The notes beneath the pieces were generated by a model. The model worked only from the letters and a program-made list of their open reading frames with translations, was not told the DNA's origin and made no database searches. Positions 39,001 to 47,200 of a stretch of DNA of 60,559 bases are shown here, in pieces. Origin of the DNA: a virus; IMG/VR virus record IMGVR_UViG_3300020469_005303, positions 1 to 60,559 of that record, one strand, 5' to 3'. Every line of letters starts with the position of its first letter. Position 1 is the stretch's first letter. The position numbers and the translations under genes were made by a program.

Positions 39001-41139
39001 GGAAAATATTGGAAGATATTAAGTACAAACTATACTAAACTGAAAGTAACGTCTACAATAGATTTTAAAATAAAAAAATATAAGGATATTACAAATATAA
39101 ATCACCATGATTTTGATTTCTCTAGAGAATTTGTTAAAATCTTTAAATCACAAAATCAATTTACTAATGGGATATTTGATCAATTGAATTGTAATTCTGT
39201 CAAAAAATATTCTTTGGCCAAAGAATATTTACCTTTTGATATAGCACACATTGGTACGACAAAAAATATACTTACACACGGCCGCACAAAAACTCACACA
39301 GATTACGGATATAATAGAAATTTAGGTGTTTCTAGCAATAGTAGAGAAACAAGTGTTGATGACTCAGGATATGTTTGTCAAAAGCCTGCAATAGTAAGAA
39401 CATATAAAAAATCAGAAAACCGCAAAGAAGAATATAAAAAAGACTCCTTTTGGTTTAACGAAGACAAAAAGCATATTAGAAAAGAAGAACAAAGTCTTTT
39501 ATACGAACAACCAACACACCCACCTATTATATCATTTAGATTTGAGGACTACGACACATTACAAGATATTTCTTTAAACATTACGAACTTTAATTCTTCT
39601 CAAACGCAAGATGCTAATGGTGAATATACAAAAGTAAACAGCTCATATAATAACACATATGTATTTCAAAATGAAAATGGATATCACATATATAAGACTA
39701 AAGAATGTTGGGTTTTACAAAAATCAAATAAATTTAATGACTTAGAATTCTTAGAAGATGTTGATTATGAATATACAACGAGTAATTCAAAAAGAATTGA
39801 TGGTGAATTAAATGGTAACTTTGGATCAAGTTCTATTTTCTCATCTCAAACTGGATTAGTAGAAATTGTTTCAAATAATATAATTGAAAAAACTCCCACA
39901 CCAACACCCGAAAAAACTCCCACACCAACACCAACTCCAACTAAGTCAACACCACCGGATGAGTCTCCTGAAACACCTGAAAGTATAATTACTCCTTCAC
40001 CATCACCAAGCCCTACACCATCTAAATTAAGTGTAGAAAATACACCAACCCCAATAACAAAAACAGACACAATTGATCAATTCCTGTTTGAAAAAAATGA
40101 TTTGGCAATAACAACAAAAAAATACGATATGTCAAAAGATTCTCAATTGACAGAACTTCAAATAAAAGAAGACCTAGACGATCAGCAAATAATCATTTCG
40201 GGTATAATGACGGTTGAAGAACTACAAGAACGTGAGGATGTGTTATCAGAAATTCCACCCAATGCTAAGAACTTTGGAATAAAAGTAGCAAATTATACTA
40301 AAATGACAAGTAGTACGATTACGCAGAAAAGTGCTAACCAATACGGATGGGATTCAAGTGAGGTATATAAAAATGGAAAATTTAGAGCATTTTATATGTC
40401 AAAAAATCAATTGGGAAGTTTACACAAATATGATAATCAACACATTTTTGCCGATTATGGATATTATATTAAAAGTTGGATAGGTGCTCGTCATATTATA
40501 GTAAAAGTATTAAATCAAATTGATGCGGTCACCGAACTAACCGCAACAACAGGTTTACCCGAAGGAGTTTTACTTACATGGAAACCATCTTTTAATGCAG
40601 ACTATCTTAGAATAGAAGCAAGTGATCAAAACACCAACTCATGGATTACAATTGCAGATAACATTTCGCAAATAAGAGCAACATCTGGATACCTTGACAC
40701 ATCAATAGAAATGAACACAGAAAGAGAATACCGAGTAATTTCAGTTGGAGTGTCTGGAAAAGAAACAAAATCGGAAACAACATCTGGATGGAGATTGGGC
40801 ATACCGTCTGCACCCTCAAATTTAAACGTATCTTATGGAAAATTTTCAAATAAAATTGAGATTTCATGGAATGGTTCGGGTTTAACATCAAAATATAATA
40901 AAGTTGATAGTTATACAATCTTAAGATCAGAAACAAACCAGTTTGATGACTTTTCTGATTATACTGCTATAGCAAATAATCTGACAACAAATGACTATGT
41001 TGATACTTTTAATTTAGATACTGCGATAATATATTGGTATGTTATTGTTTCAAACAACGAAAAAACAAAAATACTAACAGAAAGTGAATTCAACCAAAAA
41101 ATCAACAGAACGAATTCAGTTGCTGGAAAAATATCTTAA
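30055..41139 (+). CDS. Giant baseplate/tail adhesin, 3694 aa
   Basis: AAAGG precedes the ATG. The N-terminal third looks like a gp7-type wedge protein: VWFVMNSFGVRLSG, then WRRVLNNLPYILKTAG and RALFTCYGIPDHL (about 762-841), and later ARANLISGLLIEPSLLE (about 1450). Inserted or appended are a SWKNFRE module (about 936-1083), a lectin/LamG-like domain (about 1096-1240, GSIDKLRIYKTDIS), several ANGxY modules (near 566, 1607, 2387, 2720 and 3175), a CBM5/12-like motif (about 2946-2990), a Pro/Thr linker (about 3279-3337), and two fibronectin III-like domains (about 3490-3676). It is probably a wedge protein carrying multiple sugar-binding appendages. Exact boundaries are approximate. Confidence 0.75.
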   Translation: MTDILQHTFASKFDSDTNVIRSSSIDSSDFNKIKDRENTGDLFGVNSKDVIEFSAFTQDNELVGWKTIQQTPNYSTKTISYTDTSGVIQNKNISYLQSLYPKTSDGNILISPKYELSQLGIEQGEYKVRIAYRNDIVGSFENPYKLQIKEISASRTEIKAVTQSFKNSRNPNQISFNFEYSNFLNKQVMVAHIIEKLSNILKNETFVSELDSKEFSQKTSDYSFYVNKASKSFSLTELEILKELDSIYKNLKDTYMSYLYGNYNEVFSQNKFYTDYINLVDYTLNTFSRFVQEENTDIKLFYKFMLIQMFNETELDNLFKKRFDTYLLNGMNFGNGLFIPFLKYSSVKDEMLSSNSNDVLLIKLLKPLDESITEDVNFHISQNPYSDDIVKSIILRSIVDKSSTTFKLRGPSLSTKLTSNATKKFSLSDEEESKLLEDDTSSAENYFKTTNTEIENLYIDYSDFKNFVKFSSARARLDNFVLKLTNISKFKFKIQEAIRKINKLNRDVASGFLNSTEASRSLEILKNEDIKKYNEGIVEIFKTFTPYDKFLYYDNDNGAWPRETSFSINGFTGAVDGANGLYKLHASRKYDLDKVFLNEINSSWKIIWDYTVSKWKLFNEESDVFIYSNGANLNSGFTANNTNNSGFGGQSSLFKINLLEEYTEGTAIFPPELIPLDIIEFQKSDGFAWYKGKAREADLYDKYNDESLYNSIPEFLVRTNENEEFTLFLGMIGEQFDILHVYTENMTEMSYTRNSFKKGIPNQLVWFVMNSFGVRLSGRTSDQLTIGKQFEENRDKVWRRVLNNLPYILKTAGTENSIRALFTCYGIPDHLFKIREYGGINYNTDTDESDVNFKIDTYDYSLQITDSDQYLDIPVDLEEENNTKVSIEMKLSIGSEFFQNTQETIIFNEDTSERLPSNLGMGVNIEKLLNSDEDYIIGSTKPIFYTKGQTQESFVPDSWKDDDSVMALSWKNFREGVSFSYPKVKSGTEPAFVTIYSDRAKKTKEIVNELGQVESVEYYDPLYTLAEIGAQDTLNGEIVRLSFSFSQDAEITKGEYRNDDHTLDFRFEGSLEGNHYTISELKQNGYLNNSGFYSILQSNRNWEFGIFRDDKFKDNYGKFYLNFYNTDGLILCPSKMSDPIYFEDNFEYDILINCKQSDVNTDSEVTLYVKRVYDSSEVFSSQENLVITKYSANNIVKTKNLYFGNYNQQTQFRGSIDKLRIYKTDISEKRFLGHINNNQGYDIDNFIELENVLVTKINFDHPYSLVGSTGVSSEPGILKNYALVNNKQDVLAYNFTNTTYPYHFIGKNRTELSNLPSMAGKSFTNNKIRIENQTKIAELNPRARSTKKSNDRNSIDSNTLGVYFSPTDIVNQEIIRFLGQINLGEFIGDPQETYNYCYKKFESLRKIFFKHGFGKLDIQKYFNLIKSYIDPSLFENLEKLVPARANLISGLLIEPSLLERHKIIPPRIKSSTWIDLDGNKSADKEKITEILNVDFNVGLKGNISSFGNERPYISNKTGEYKLTHDSDIKVFKNDSEFTFNYNYCGNLVGEDISDTSKDIFTIHGITEQKGKLFKVEKIKEQKKIGVQYNGKLIDYDIFLNDGIQISGFTNGMETANGIYEFKFKGASGLPVFTNQSRMWWVFYSSFKNRWIIASDNTVDGGKYLALNRNRNYENYTWISGNRIVDSNTNTPEWFGTGFNNSLESDNLPVRDFDYFGRVSFIAKYDRFIECEAYINGWVNAELYGIYKGSFTEKFVTENNEFENVNKPKSDYTFDGDKRYVFLNGTFRGKIQNGWVGSDKIQQTDSDKNIRIVGFFDGKNYESCDKPYYTSGLINSLVSFDNRDKLVFDFRNYNSNKVRYTTKNFDNINLVKIPEKLKHTNDIDFKFISDFNIKNQGISDVSDLSSGQIRKKHTIKTTDIFYSPNVYNVSVKHDISLNTNSILNIKFLAKKIKIRKNTYKLNLKNSNIKFNFYNDEYKNLEIISRGSDFQPSSVYNQSGEKLKTNTRSLIRNIRESIKYKHNEKNLNEFENSIIGNLDYCLVYVGESIENFDFIFLILLESRKEIKTNLNCKNFFQNTITTKKDTKTFFKPTPMLVENIPLFVKKIEIVEKGKGYTGEELVEIYGNRPNNWKSSWPQKIKANKLFKIDNITGEITSVRSDNFMLTGDNWLTDSTITFNDTPKIKIDPPIIDNKYSTRESAKFYIISGDPTPSVSADVTLENYVDLELGDTIGKSLNSANMYFEGRDLVKYDTGLVHTKKINIQTSEKTSSRRLNPTEIIMFSNESILDFELYVDNKIKEVMRSDICGNETPISSDTYEIQITSFYDDGDIDYGISYIKNRELVNNFFIILNEEKSNELNYQLTDEQFVNKISKVNENKYSEGYVRINGFTSNQSSANGNYRFRNDISYCDNYGSYNVPIPTYTSENTEWILTYEENINRWKLRNIKNFDFIVSNTKYLEDGFLANKDNNQGFYTGKEVIINSENTVDQNGFVYNSSNDIIGNKFQEANVSVSNRFKIVPNKLLFKLEKENFNNFLIWKINIKSKTNNKFVYEIPLVYINSDATDESFVEKYNNIESKLNTLDITQYQETSACNLNFQNAVVWKIKSTNEQSGEFSNSKKIYTQGLTYLNATWFSDDKDLSMSGRYSYVFDKITNASNSLIEFSELTNLWKIKTINREKALIINNNYPKCGVYKTTTKNIYGICEYEKIDDDIGSVAIKLKNLTDEYESANGLYYMYGYLETGEYLFRNKNSPWLFFTQDNGITWELRNDRLYPTLKIVQYSKIDQVGVYTNKSETLKLFINFELDFSFDNNRDFLNVNIDSLKLTSDTNKMLVYNKTGYEKNISDDFNLSVNLQVINAEKTTKYWSSIPCKNDKNINDFYLHNNLFLKSESELLVDTEYNKFKLKLNVEKSKHILSSSVNQLIDLEGMSNDRQIVLDNFYDNSFKTDMVYAIGSIVHYSDIMWECIKETPTNRNVIPGVDFETGKYWKILSTNYTKLKVTSTIDFKIKKYKDITNINHHDFDFSREFVKIFKSQNQFTNGIFDQLNCNSVKKYSLAKEYLPFDIAHIGTTKNILTHGRTKTHTDYGYNRNLGVSSNSRETSVDDSGYVCQKPAIVRTYKKSENRKEEYKKDSFWFNEDKKHIRKEEQSLLYEQPTHPPIISFRFEDYDTLQDISLNITNFNSSQTQDANGEYTKVNSSYNNTYVFQNENGYHIYKTKECWVLQKSNKFNDLEFLEDVDYEYTTSNSKRIDGELNGNFGSSSIFSSQTGLVEIVSNNIIEKTPTPTPEKTPTPTPTPTKSTPPDESPETPESIITPSPSPSPTPSKLSVENTPTPITKTDTIDQFLFEKNDLAITTKKYDMSKDSQLTELQIKEDLDDQQIIISGIMTVEELQEREDVLSEIPPNAKNFGIKVANYTKMTSSTITQKSANQYGWDSSEVYKNGKFRAFYMSKNQLGSLHKYDNQHIFADYGYYIKSWIGARHIIVKVLNQIDAVTELTATTGLPEGVLLTWKPSFNADYLRIEASDQNTNSWITIADNISQIRATSGYLDTSIEMNTEREYRVISVGVSGKETKSETTSGWRLGIPSAPSNLNVSYGKFSNKIEISWNGSGLTSKYNKVDSYTILRSETNQFDDFSDYTAIANNLTTNDYVDTFNLDTAIIYWYVIVSNNEKTKILTESEFNQKINRTNSVAGKIS
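32872..33309 (+). repeat. SWKNFRE module, copy in 3694-aa protein
   Basis: A single copy with core ALSWKNFREGVSFSYP, EPAFVTIYSDRA, EIGAQDTLNGEIVRL and EGNHYTISELK. It lies between the gp7-like core and the lectin-like domain. Confidence 0.85.
39889..40068 (+). repeat. Pro/Thr-rich linker in 3694-aa protein
   Basis: Encodes runs such as KTPTPTPEKTPTPTP and [11 protein letters not shown]. It resembles the repeat tail at 19642-19953 and separates the sugar-binding-like modules from the fibronectin III pair. Confidence 0.85.
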
Positions 41140-41143
41140 TCAA

Positions 41144-42040
41144 ATGAACACACTACATAAATTATATTCTTCGGATAAAGAAAAAGTAAACGCAGTATTA
41201 TATAACGGAAAAATTATTAAAGCAGGTAGAAGTCGTGGTTTTAAAACTGCGGTTGAGTTCAACAATGATACAGATAAACTCGAATCACCTCAGTCATTTG
41301 CGGATATTAATTGTGATAGTTTCGCATCAAGCGAATTGTCTGTGTCATTTTGGATACACCCAAAAAACAACAGTATTGAAAATTCACCTGTATTTGTAAA
41401 TGAGCATAATAATAAAGTCACGGGTATATTTTACAATTGTGGTGAAAGCAATGAAGGTACGCTTGGTATTTGTTGGAATGATGACATTACGAACCAACCC
41501 ATAAAGACAGATATAAAAATAACAAATTCAGGTTGGGTTCATTTTGTTTTCATATTTGAGCAAACGGGTATTATAAGAATATTCGGAAACGGAAAATATA
41601 TTTTCAAACATGACATCGGTCGTGATCTTGAAAAGGTAATATTTTCTAATATGAGATTAGGTGGATTTTCCGGATGGATTGATGATTTTAATATATATCA
41701 TTATTCATTGAAATATGGAAATGTAAATATAAACCAAATTGCGACACAAAATATATCATATATTTTTAATACAAGCAGAAAAAGTGGAGAATTAAATGTA
41801 CCAGTAGATATTGATTTCAAAGAAACCAACGAACCTTTTTATTATTTACAAGATGCTGATTTTTTAAAAGCACATCAAAATTATAATCTACAAAAACAAA
41901 ATAATCAAAATTACTTTGATGAAGATTCTATGTATCAAACGGCCGGTGGTGTGAATGATGGAAGTTTTAGAATAGCAAGTGGTGCATTTAGAACCTTTTT
42001 AGGCAAGATATACGAAGAACCTCCTAAAGAAGACGAATAA
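41144..42040 (+). CDS. Concanavalin/LamG-like lectin domain protein
   Basis: The 298-residue product contains a complete lectin/glucanase-fold pattern: LSVSFWIHPKN, GWVHFVFIFEQTGIIRIFGNGK and GGFSGWIDDFNIYHYSL. Such jelly-roll domains bind carbohydrates. I chose the ATG at 41144, 4 bases after the giant gene's stop; a GTG 60 bases earlier would overlap that gene by 56 bases. Neither start has a good ribosome site. It resembles the lectin-like domain inside the giant protein. Confidence 0.7.
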   Translation: MNTLHKLYSSDKEKVNAVLYNGKIIKAGRSRGFKTAVEFNNDTDKLESPQSFADINCDSFASSELSVSFWIHPKNNSIENSPVFVNEHNNKVTGIFYNCGESNEGTLGICWNDDITNQPIKTDIKITNSGWVHFVFIFEQTGIIRIFGNGKYIFKHDIGRDLEKVIFSNMRLGGFSGWIDDFNIYHYSLKYGNVNINQIATQNISYIFNTSRKSGELNVPVDIDFKETNEPFYYLQDADFLKAHQNYNLQKQNNQNYFDEDSMYQTAGGVNDGSFRIASGAFRTFLGKIYEEPPKEDE

Positions 42041-42051
42041 AAAGTCTTGTA

Positions 42052-42065
42052 TATAAATATTTATA
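42052..42065. promoter_or_regulatory. Palindromic late-promoter-like motif TATAAATATTTATA
   Basis: A perfect 14-base palindrome that contains the classical T4 late element TATAAATA on both strands and the local variant AATATTTATA. It lies 31 bases before the gene at 42097. Confidence 0.45.
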
Positions 42066-42096
42066 TGAAATAATTTTAAATCAAATATATATTAGT

Positions 42097-42768
42097 ATGG
42101 GTTATTTAAATAATGAAACTATAACCGTTCATGCGGTTCTTACAAGAAAGGGTAGAGAGTTACTTGCTTCGGAGAATGGTCTTAACATTACAAGCTTTGC
42201 ACTTGCCGATGATGAAATAGATTATACACTATACGATCCGAACCATCCAGAAGGATCACAATACTACGATTCTGCGTTACGAAACATACCTGTGTTTGAA
42301 CCTCTTACTGATGAAACACAGTGTCTTAAATACAAATTAGTAACACTTCCACCTGGAACAGAATATATTCCTACTATCAAACTAGGTCAACAAAATATAA
42401 TTGTTGATAAGACATATAACGGAGTGATAAATATAACTCCCACTACAGAACCGGTATACAACACCTCACTTGGATACACAGCGGTCTTATCAAACAGAAA
42501 TGTAGGAACACTGACGGGCACGGGTCTTGATGTAGACTCATCTCAAACTGCATCAATATTTTTGGGTGACACATCAAGTGAAATGGCAACAACAGAAGTT
42601 GGTTTTTCATTTACTTTTAAACCAAACAAAAGTATAACAACAGATCAAAGAGCAACCTTAACAATAATTGGTAACGAGAGTGGAGGTTCTACATCAATAC
42701 CAGTCGTAGTCACCGTAGTTTCTTCAAGTGAAAATTCTGAGCAAGATACACTTAACACATTCCTATGA
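42097..42768 (+). CDS. Conserved virion structural protein, 223 aa
   Basis: The N-terminus (TVHAVLTRKGRELLASENG, then ALADDEIDYTLYDPNHPEGS) is a conserved opening I associate with phage tail or baseplate proteins. A beta-sandwich-like domain follows (residues about 120-210), with a Ser-rich end. No catalytic motif is seen. Its stop overlaps the next start by 4 bases. It has a promoter-like palindrome upstream and begins a new block after the lectin gene. Confidence 0.7.
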   Translation: MGYLNNETITVHAVLTRKGRELLASENGLNITSFALADDEIDYTLYDPNHPEGSQYYDSALRNIPVFEPLTDETQCLKYKLVTLPPGTEYIPTIKLGQQNIIVDKTYNGVINITPTTEPVYNTSLGYTAVLSNRNVGTLTGTGLDVDSSQTASIFLGDTSSEMATTEVGFSFTFKPNKSITTDQRATLTIIGNESGGSTSIPVVVTVVSSSENSEQDTLNTFL

Positions 42769-44183
42769 GCATTTACAGAGAAATAGAACAAACTGATAAA
42801 GTTTTTGGTCGTGTTAGAAAAGTATCTTCTGGTTTATTTTCCTCAGGATTCGAGTGCATTGATTTTTATATAGATCAAACAGAAATACAAAGTAATATAA
42901 GTGGTTGGGTGGCATCTACTGCTGATGAGAATTACTCAAACACCTATCTTGCTCCTACTTTCGACGATTACGGAAGTACAACAAATTACATTGAAGAAAA
43001 TGTAATTTTTGAGGGAGAATCAGAGGGTACTCTCGGTGAAAATAAAAAAAGATGGAACGAAGTATCTTATGGTGACTACTATGTAAATGTATACAATGAA
43101 CCAACTTATATAGACGGTCTCCCAAATGACAATGCTACATCTCAATTTTCCATTTCATACGGAAACAAATATGGATATGGATCATTAAACTCAGATTTAT
43201 CAACATCAGTAACAAAAGCAGTATATAATCAATATAAGAATATACTATTAGGACCTGGTGACGCAAGTTGGACATTTGCACTTGATTCAAATACGAACGC
43301 ATTTAAAGATAGGGATTCTATATATGTAATAAATTTCTCATCATCTCAGTTAAAAGAAAAATTTGATCCTGGAAACCTTGAATTCAGACTAACTGTTACA
43401 CATGATGATATTACCGTAACAGAAACTTTCAGAGACGATAGCAGATTCGTTACTAATTCTGTTAGAAACCCATCAACGGGTAAAGTATATCAAATAGTAA
43501 CTGGATCTATTGTTGATGAAATGTCTGATGAAAAAAGATACGCACTTGGTTCGGGTGAAGGGTCCGGTGAAGGTTTTGGATTTGCTTATCCTGATCTCGG
43601 AATATTAGTTTTAAATCCATTTGCTTTATCCTGTCACTTTGGAAGCAAGATAGAAGAAGAGTTGATTAACAGAGGTGATTCGGAGCAAGCATCCGCAAAA
43701 AATAATAAAGGTAGACAATTGAGTTGGTATGGTAAAACCGATCCATCTCTGATTAACACCAATGAAGAAGTTGGATCAGCCGACTTACAATATGGCACAG
43801 AAAGAAATCATCAAAACTTTATGAAACTATTTAATGCAATTAAACTAGGAGCATCATTCAAAGCAAGGAGTACAGAATTTGTTCCTTCAAAGCATTATTT
43901 TATTCGAGTAAAAAATACAGATTTTAATTATAGCAACAATCCTTCATTTGTATTTGGTGGCAAAGAAGCAACACAAATCCACGAGGAGGGTTCTGGTCCG
44001 AATCGTGACTATTGGATCGGCAGATTGCGCCATGAGGACTTTATTGATGATCCAAAGGCATACATTACAACTGTTGGTTTATACAATGAAAATAATGAAC
44101 TAGTTGCAGTTGCTAAGTGTAGCGTTCCGATATTAAAAAGTTTTGATACAGAAACACTGATAAAAGTAAAATTAGACTTCTAA
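42765..44183 (+). CDS. Baseplate/tail structural protein, 472 aa
   Basis: Overlapping ATGA start. The C-terminal 110 residues show a pattern typical of phage tail or baseplate proteins: FIRVKNTDFNYSNNPSF, then ITTVGLYNENNELVAVAK and ETLIKVKLDF. The 3132-residue protein encoded next ends in a diverged version of the same motif, suggesting a shared attachment or trimerisation element. A Gly-rich loop (GSGEGSGEGFGF) occurs near residue 265. The protein probably mounts the giant adhesin, but the interaction is inferred. Confidence 0.7.
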   Translation: MSIYREIEQTDKVFGRVRKVSSGLFSSGFECIDFYIDQTEIQSNISGWVASTADENYSNTYLAPTFDDYGSTTNYIEENVIFEGESEGTLGENKKRWNEVSYGDYYVNVYNEPTYIDGLPNDNATSQFSISYGNKYGYGSLNSDLSTSVTKAVYNQYKNILLGPGDASWTFALDSNTNAFKDRDSIYVINFSSSQLKEKFDPGNLEFRLTVTHDDITVTETFRDDSRFVTNSVRNPSTGKVYQIVTGSIVDEMSDEKRYALGSGEGSGEGFGFAYPDLGILVLNPFALSCHFGSKIEEELINRGDSEQASAKNNKGRQLSWYGKTDPSLINTNEEVGSADLQYGTERNHQNFMKLFNAIKLGASFKARSTEFVPSKHYFIRVKNTDFNYSNNPSFVFGGKEATQIHEEGSGPNRDYWIGRLRHEDFIDDPKAYITTVGLYNENNELVAVAKCSVPILKSFDTETLIKVKLDF

Positions 44184-44211
44184 AGAATATGTGTAAATAT
44201 TTTAGTACAAA

Positions 44212-44221
44212 TATATTTATA
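44212..44221 (+). promoter_or_regulatory. Late-promoter-like motif TATATTTATA
   Basis: An exact copy ending 4 bases before the GTG of the giant adhesin gene. This gives another nearly leaderless arrangement if it acts as a -10 element. Confidence 0.4.
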
Positions 44222-44225
44222 TATT

Positions 44226-47200
44226 GTGATAAAAGTATTGAAATTATCAAATAAATCGGTAACACGATTTAAAACTAATAAAAAATGGAATTACAGTACA
44301 TTAGATTCTGGTAGTAATATTGTTCTTGAACAAGGTGATAACATTCCATTGTTTTCATCATCTATAAATAAATTGTCAACAGAACAAAATAATTCAGAAT
44401 TTAAATTGAATTTGCGTGTCGGAAAAAAAGTAACAGGCACATTTTTTTCCAAAGATAGTAAATACTTTAATGCAGAGAAAGAACCTCTTAATTATGACGG
44501 ATCATACCAACGAGTCGTATACAACAGCATCAAGCATTTATTCTATAACGACTATGGAACAGTCGGAGATATAGAAAATGATTCGTATTACAAAAATCCG
44601 ATAAATATTTTCGGTAGTGAGACCGGAATATATTCTCCTCAAAATTTCAGTTCAAAAACACTAGAAGTAGACAAACGAAGTGAACGAAGAGTAATGTCAG
44701 ATGAAGTAACTGTTTTGGAAATTCCAGCTAATGTATTTGGAGAAAAAATAAAACCTGGTACATTAAAAATAATAGATCACAGTTCTGAATTCGAGTCAAT
44801 AGAGATTGTTGATGACGGAAACACTAATTTAATAGTAGGTACGAATTCATTCAATAACATTTCAGAATTAAACTTAAATTCTTTTTTTAATTCAATATCA
44901 GAAACATCCTCTGTTGATCAAAAGATAAATATTGATTACACAGATTTGTCGTATGGATATGAAGTAGATTCACACGGAGATTTTTTACTTTCAGGTGCAC
45001 CTACATTATCGACATCAATTTCGGAAAATCAATCAGGCCGTGCATCTTTACATAAATTCAATCCAATTTCAAAAAAACATGAATTAGTAAAAAACTTTTA
45101 TTGTCCATTTACACAAAATGGACTTGCACACGAAAATAGAAACGATAATTGTCAATTTATAATTACAGAACTTGAAGATGTAATTTCAACAGAGAATTTT
45201 TTAGTTAATGACGATTTCGGAAAATCTGTTTCAATAAATGAGTCAATATGTGCAATAGGTTCACCTAAATCTCATATCAACGGCAGAAATAATGATCAAC
45301 CCACTGGTCATATATTTATTTACGAAAAAAATAAAGGTGGTAAAGAAAATTGGGGAATAATTAATGTTTTTGAAGGAACACCAGATTCAGACTTTGGAGA
45401 ATCTATATCAACCGATGGTGACTTTATAGCAGTAGGTTCTCCTAATTTTGAAAATGGAGTAGGATGTGTTTATGTATTTAAAAAAACAAAAAGAACAAAA
45501 GAACATCCGTGGATTAAAACTTCGTCTGTTTATGATTCTTATCAGTGGAATGATGTGCTATCAAAATACGAAGGAACTCCAACTCAAGATACAGAAGAGT
45601 ATTCTAAATATTTAAAAGACAGAGATGGAATTATTTCCAGGAGAATTTCAAAGACGATAAAAGAGTTAAAAAAACTTCTAAACACAGGTGTGATTTCTGA
45701 CATTGAGTATATAAATGCTATACCGACCAAGGATGATTACAGCGAAGTTTATCCTTACAATTATCTGTACACAGACAATGTAGAAGAGTGTGAAGATAAA
45801 AGTAATTGGTATAATCAAAAAATTTGGAGCAAAAATACACACCCGGCAACGAGATGTAAATTCGCAGAAGATGAAAAGCATTACAAGAAATCTAGTTGGC
45901 CTGGATATATGACTGATGAAAAAACAGATTTATATATACCAAATCCGGCACATGAACAAAATAAAGATAATAAATGGGCTTATAGATGGAAACTGCAAAA
46001 TGTAGTTGGAAATGCGGAGGATATTAACCTATTTGGTGACAATGATGATTGTGAATTAGATAACCTGTCTATGTTTTCCAATTCAAATTTAAATTCGTTT
46101 GGAGATGATAGTGGGTTTCCACTCACAGAGTACTCAGAAACGCCGAAAGAATCAATAGGTGATACAACTTATGATTTAATTGGTACTATTAAATCACCTG
46201 ATTTGAGTTCTAAGCGTTTTGGAGAGAAGGTGGTAATAAAAGGAAACAAATTGTATGCTTCAACCCACACAACAGATTTTCCTAGATGTTATATGTTTGT
46301 TAAAACAACAAATGAACACGGTTGCGAAGTATGGGAATTAAAAAATACAATATCAGAAACAGAATTGATAGGTCATACAAATAATTCAATGATAGACGAG
46401 AGTGTATTACACTCGGTAGAATTAAATCATTATGATACCTATTTTGATATTAAAATATGTCCATCCGTTTCGTCCACATCAGACTCAACAGGAATCCCTA
46501 CATTCAATAAATGGATTTATAGTTTTGATCAACCAATATTAAGTTCGGAAAATAAAATACTAGGAGGTACGCGGGTCGATGCGTGTGATTCTATTTGTAA
46601 AGATTATAATTCCTACAAATACTATTCAAGATTTTCTAAAATAAAAGAAAAGCAGGCTGCACAAATTCCTGCCAACTATGGTGAGCAAATAAACTTACCA
46701 ATGTTAAATGACAAAGCGAAGTTTTTTAGCAAGGCGGAATTTGCAGACTCTTTTTACCATCCTTCTGACAATTCCATTGGCATTTCTTGGAAAAATGCAA
46801 GAGAAAATGTATCGTTTGCGTATACTAATGTTACACCTGGTAACTTTCCCAATTTCATGACAATTTATTCAAATGAAGCAAAGCAATCTGACGGAACGTA
46901 TGATCCATTACATACATTAATAGAAATAGGAGGACACGAAACCTTAAATAACCAACTTGTTAGATTGATAATTGACAGTGAACGTGGGAACACAGAGCAT
47001 TTTTATGAATTTATTTATCGTGGTTCAATAGAGGGAACACATTATACACTAAATGAACTTAAAGAAAAAATTGAATACGAATGCACACTTCCACCAAATA
47101 AAGGAGTATACACCACGATAGCAAACGAATTATTTATAGACGGTTTAGGAAACAAACAAAACGCAAAATTATTTTCTAAAGGTGAAAATGACCTTCAATA

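Noticed and set aside
39846-40070. Minus-strand frame opposite the Pro/Thr linker of the giant protein
   Set aside because: It arises from the antisense of the repeat and carries no supporting signals.
41084-41143. Upstream GTG start for the lectin-like gene
   Set aside because: It would overlap the giant gene by 56 bases and adds no recognisable sequence.
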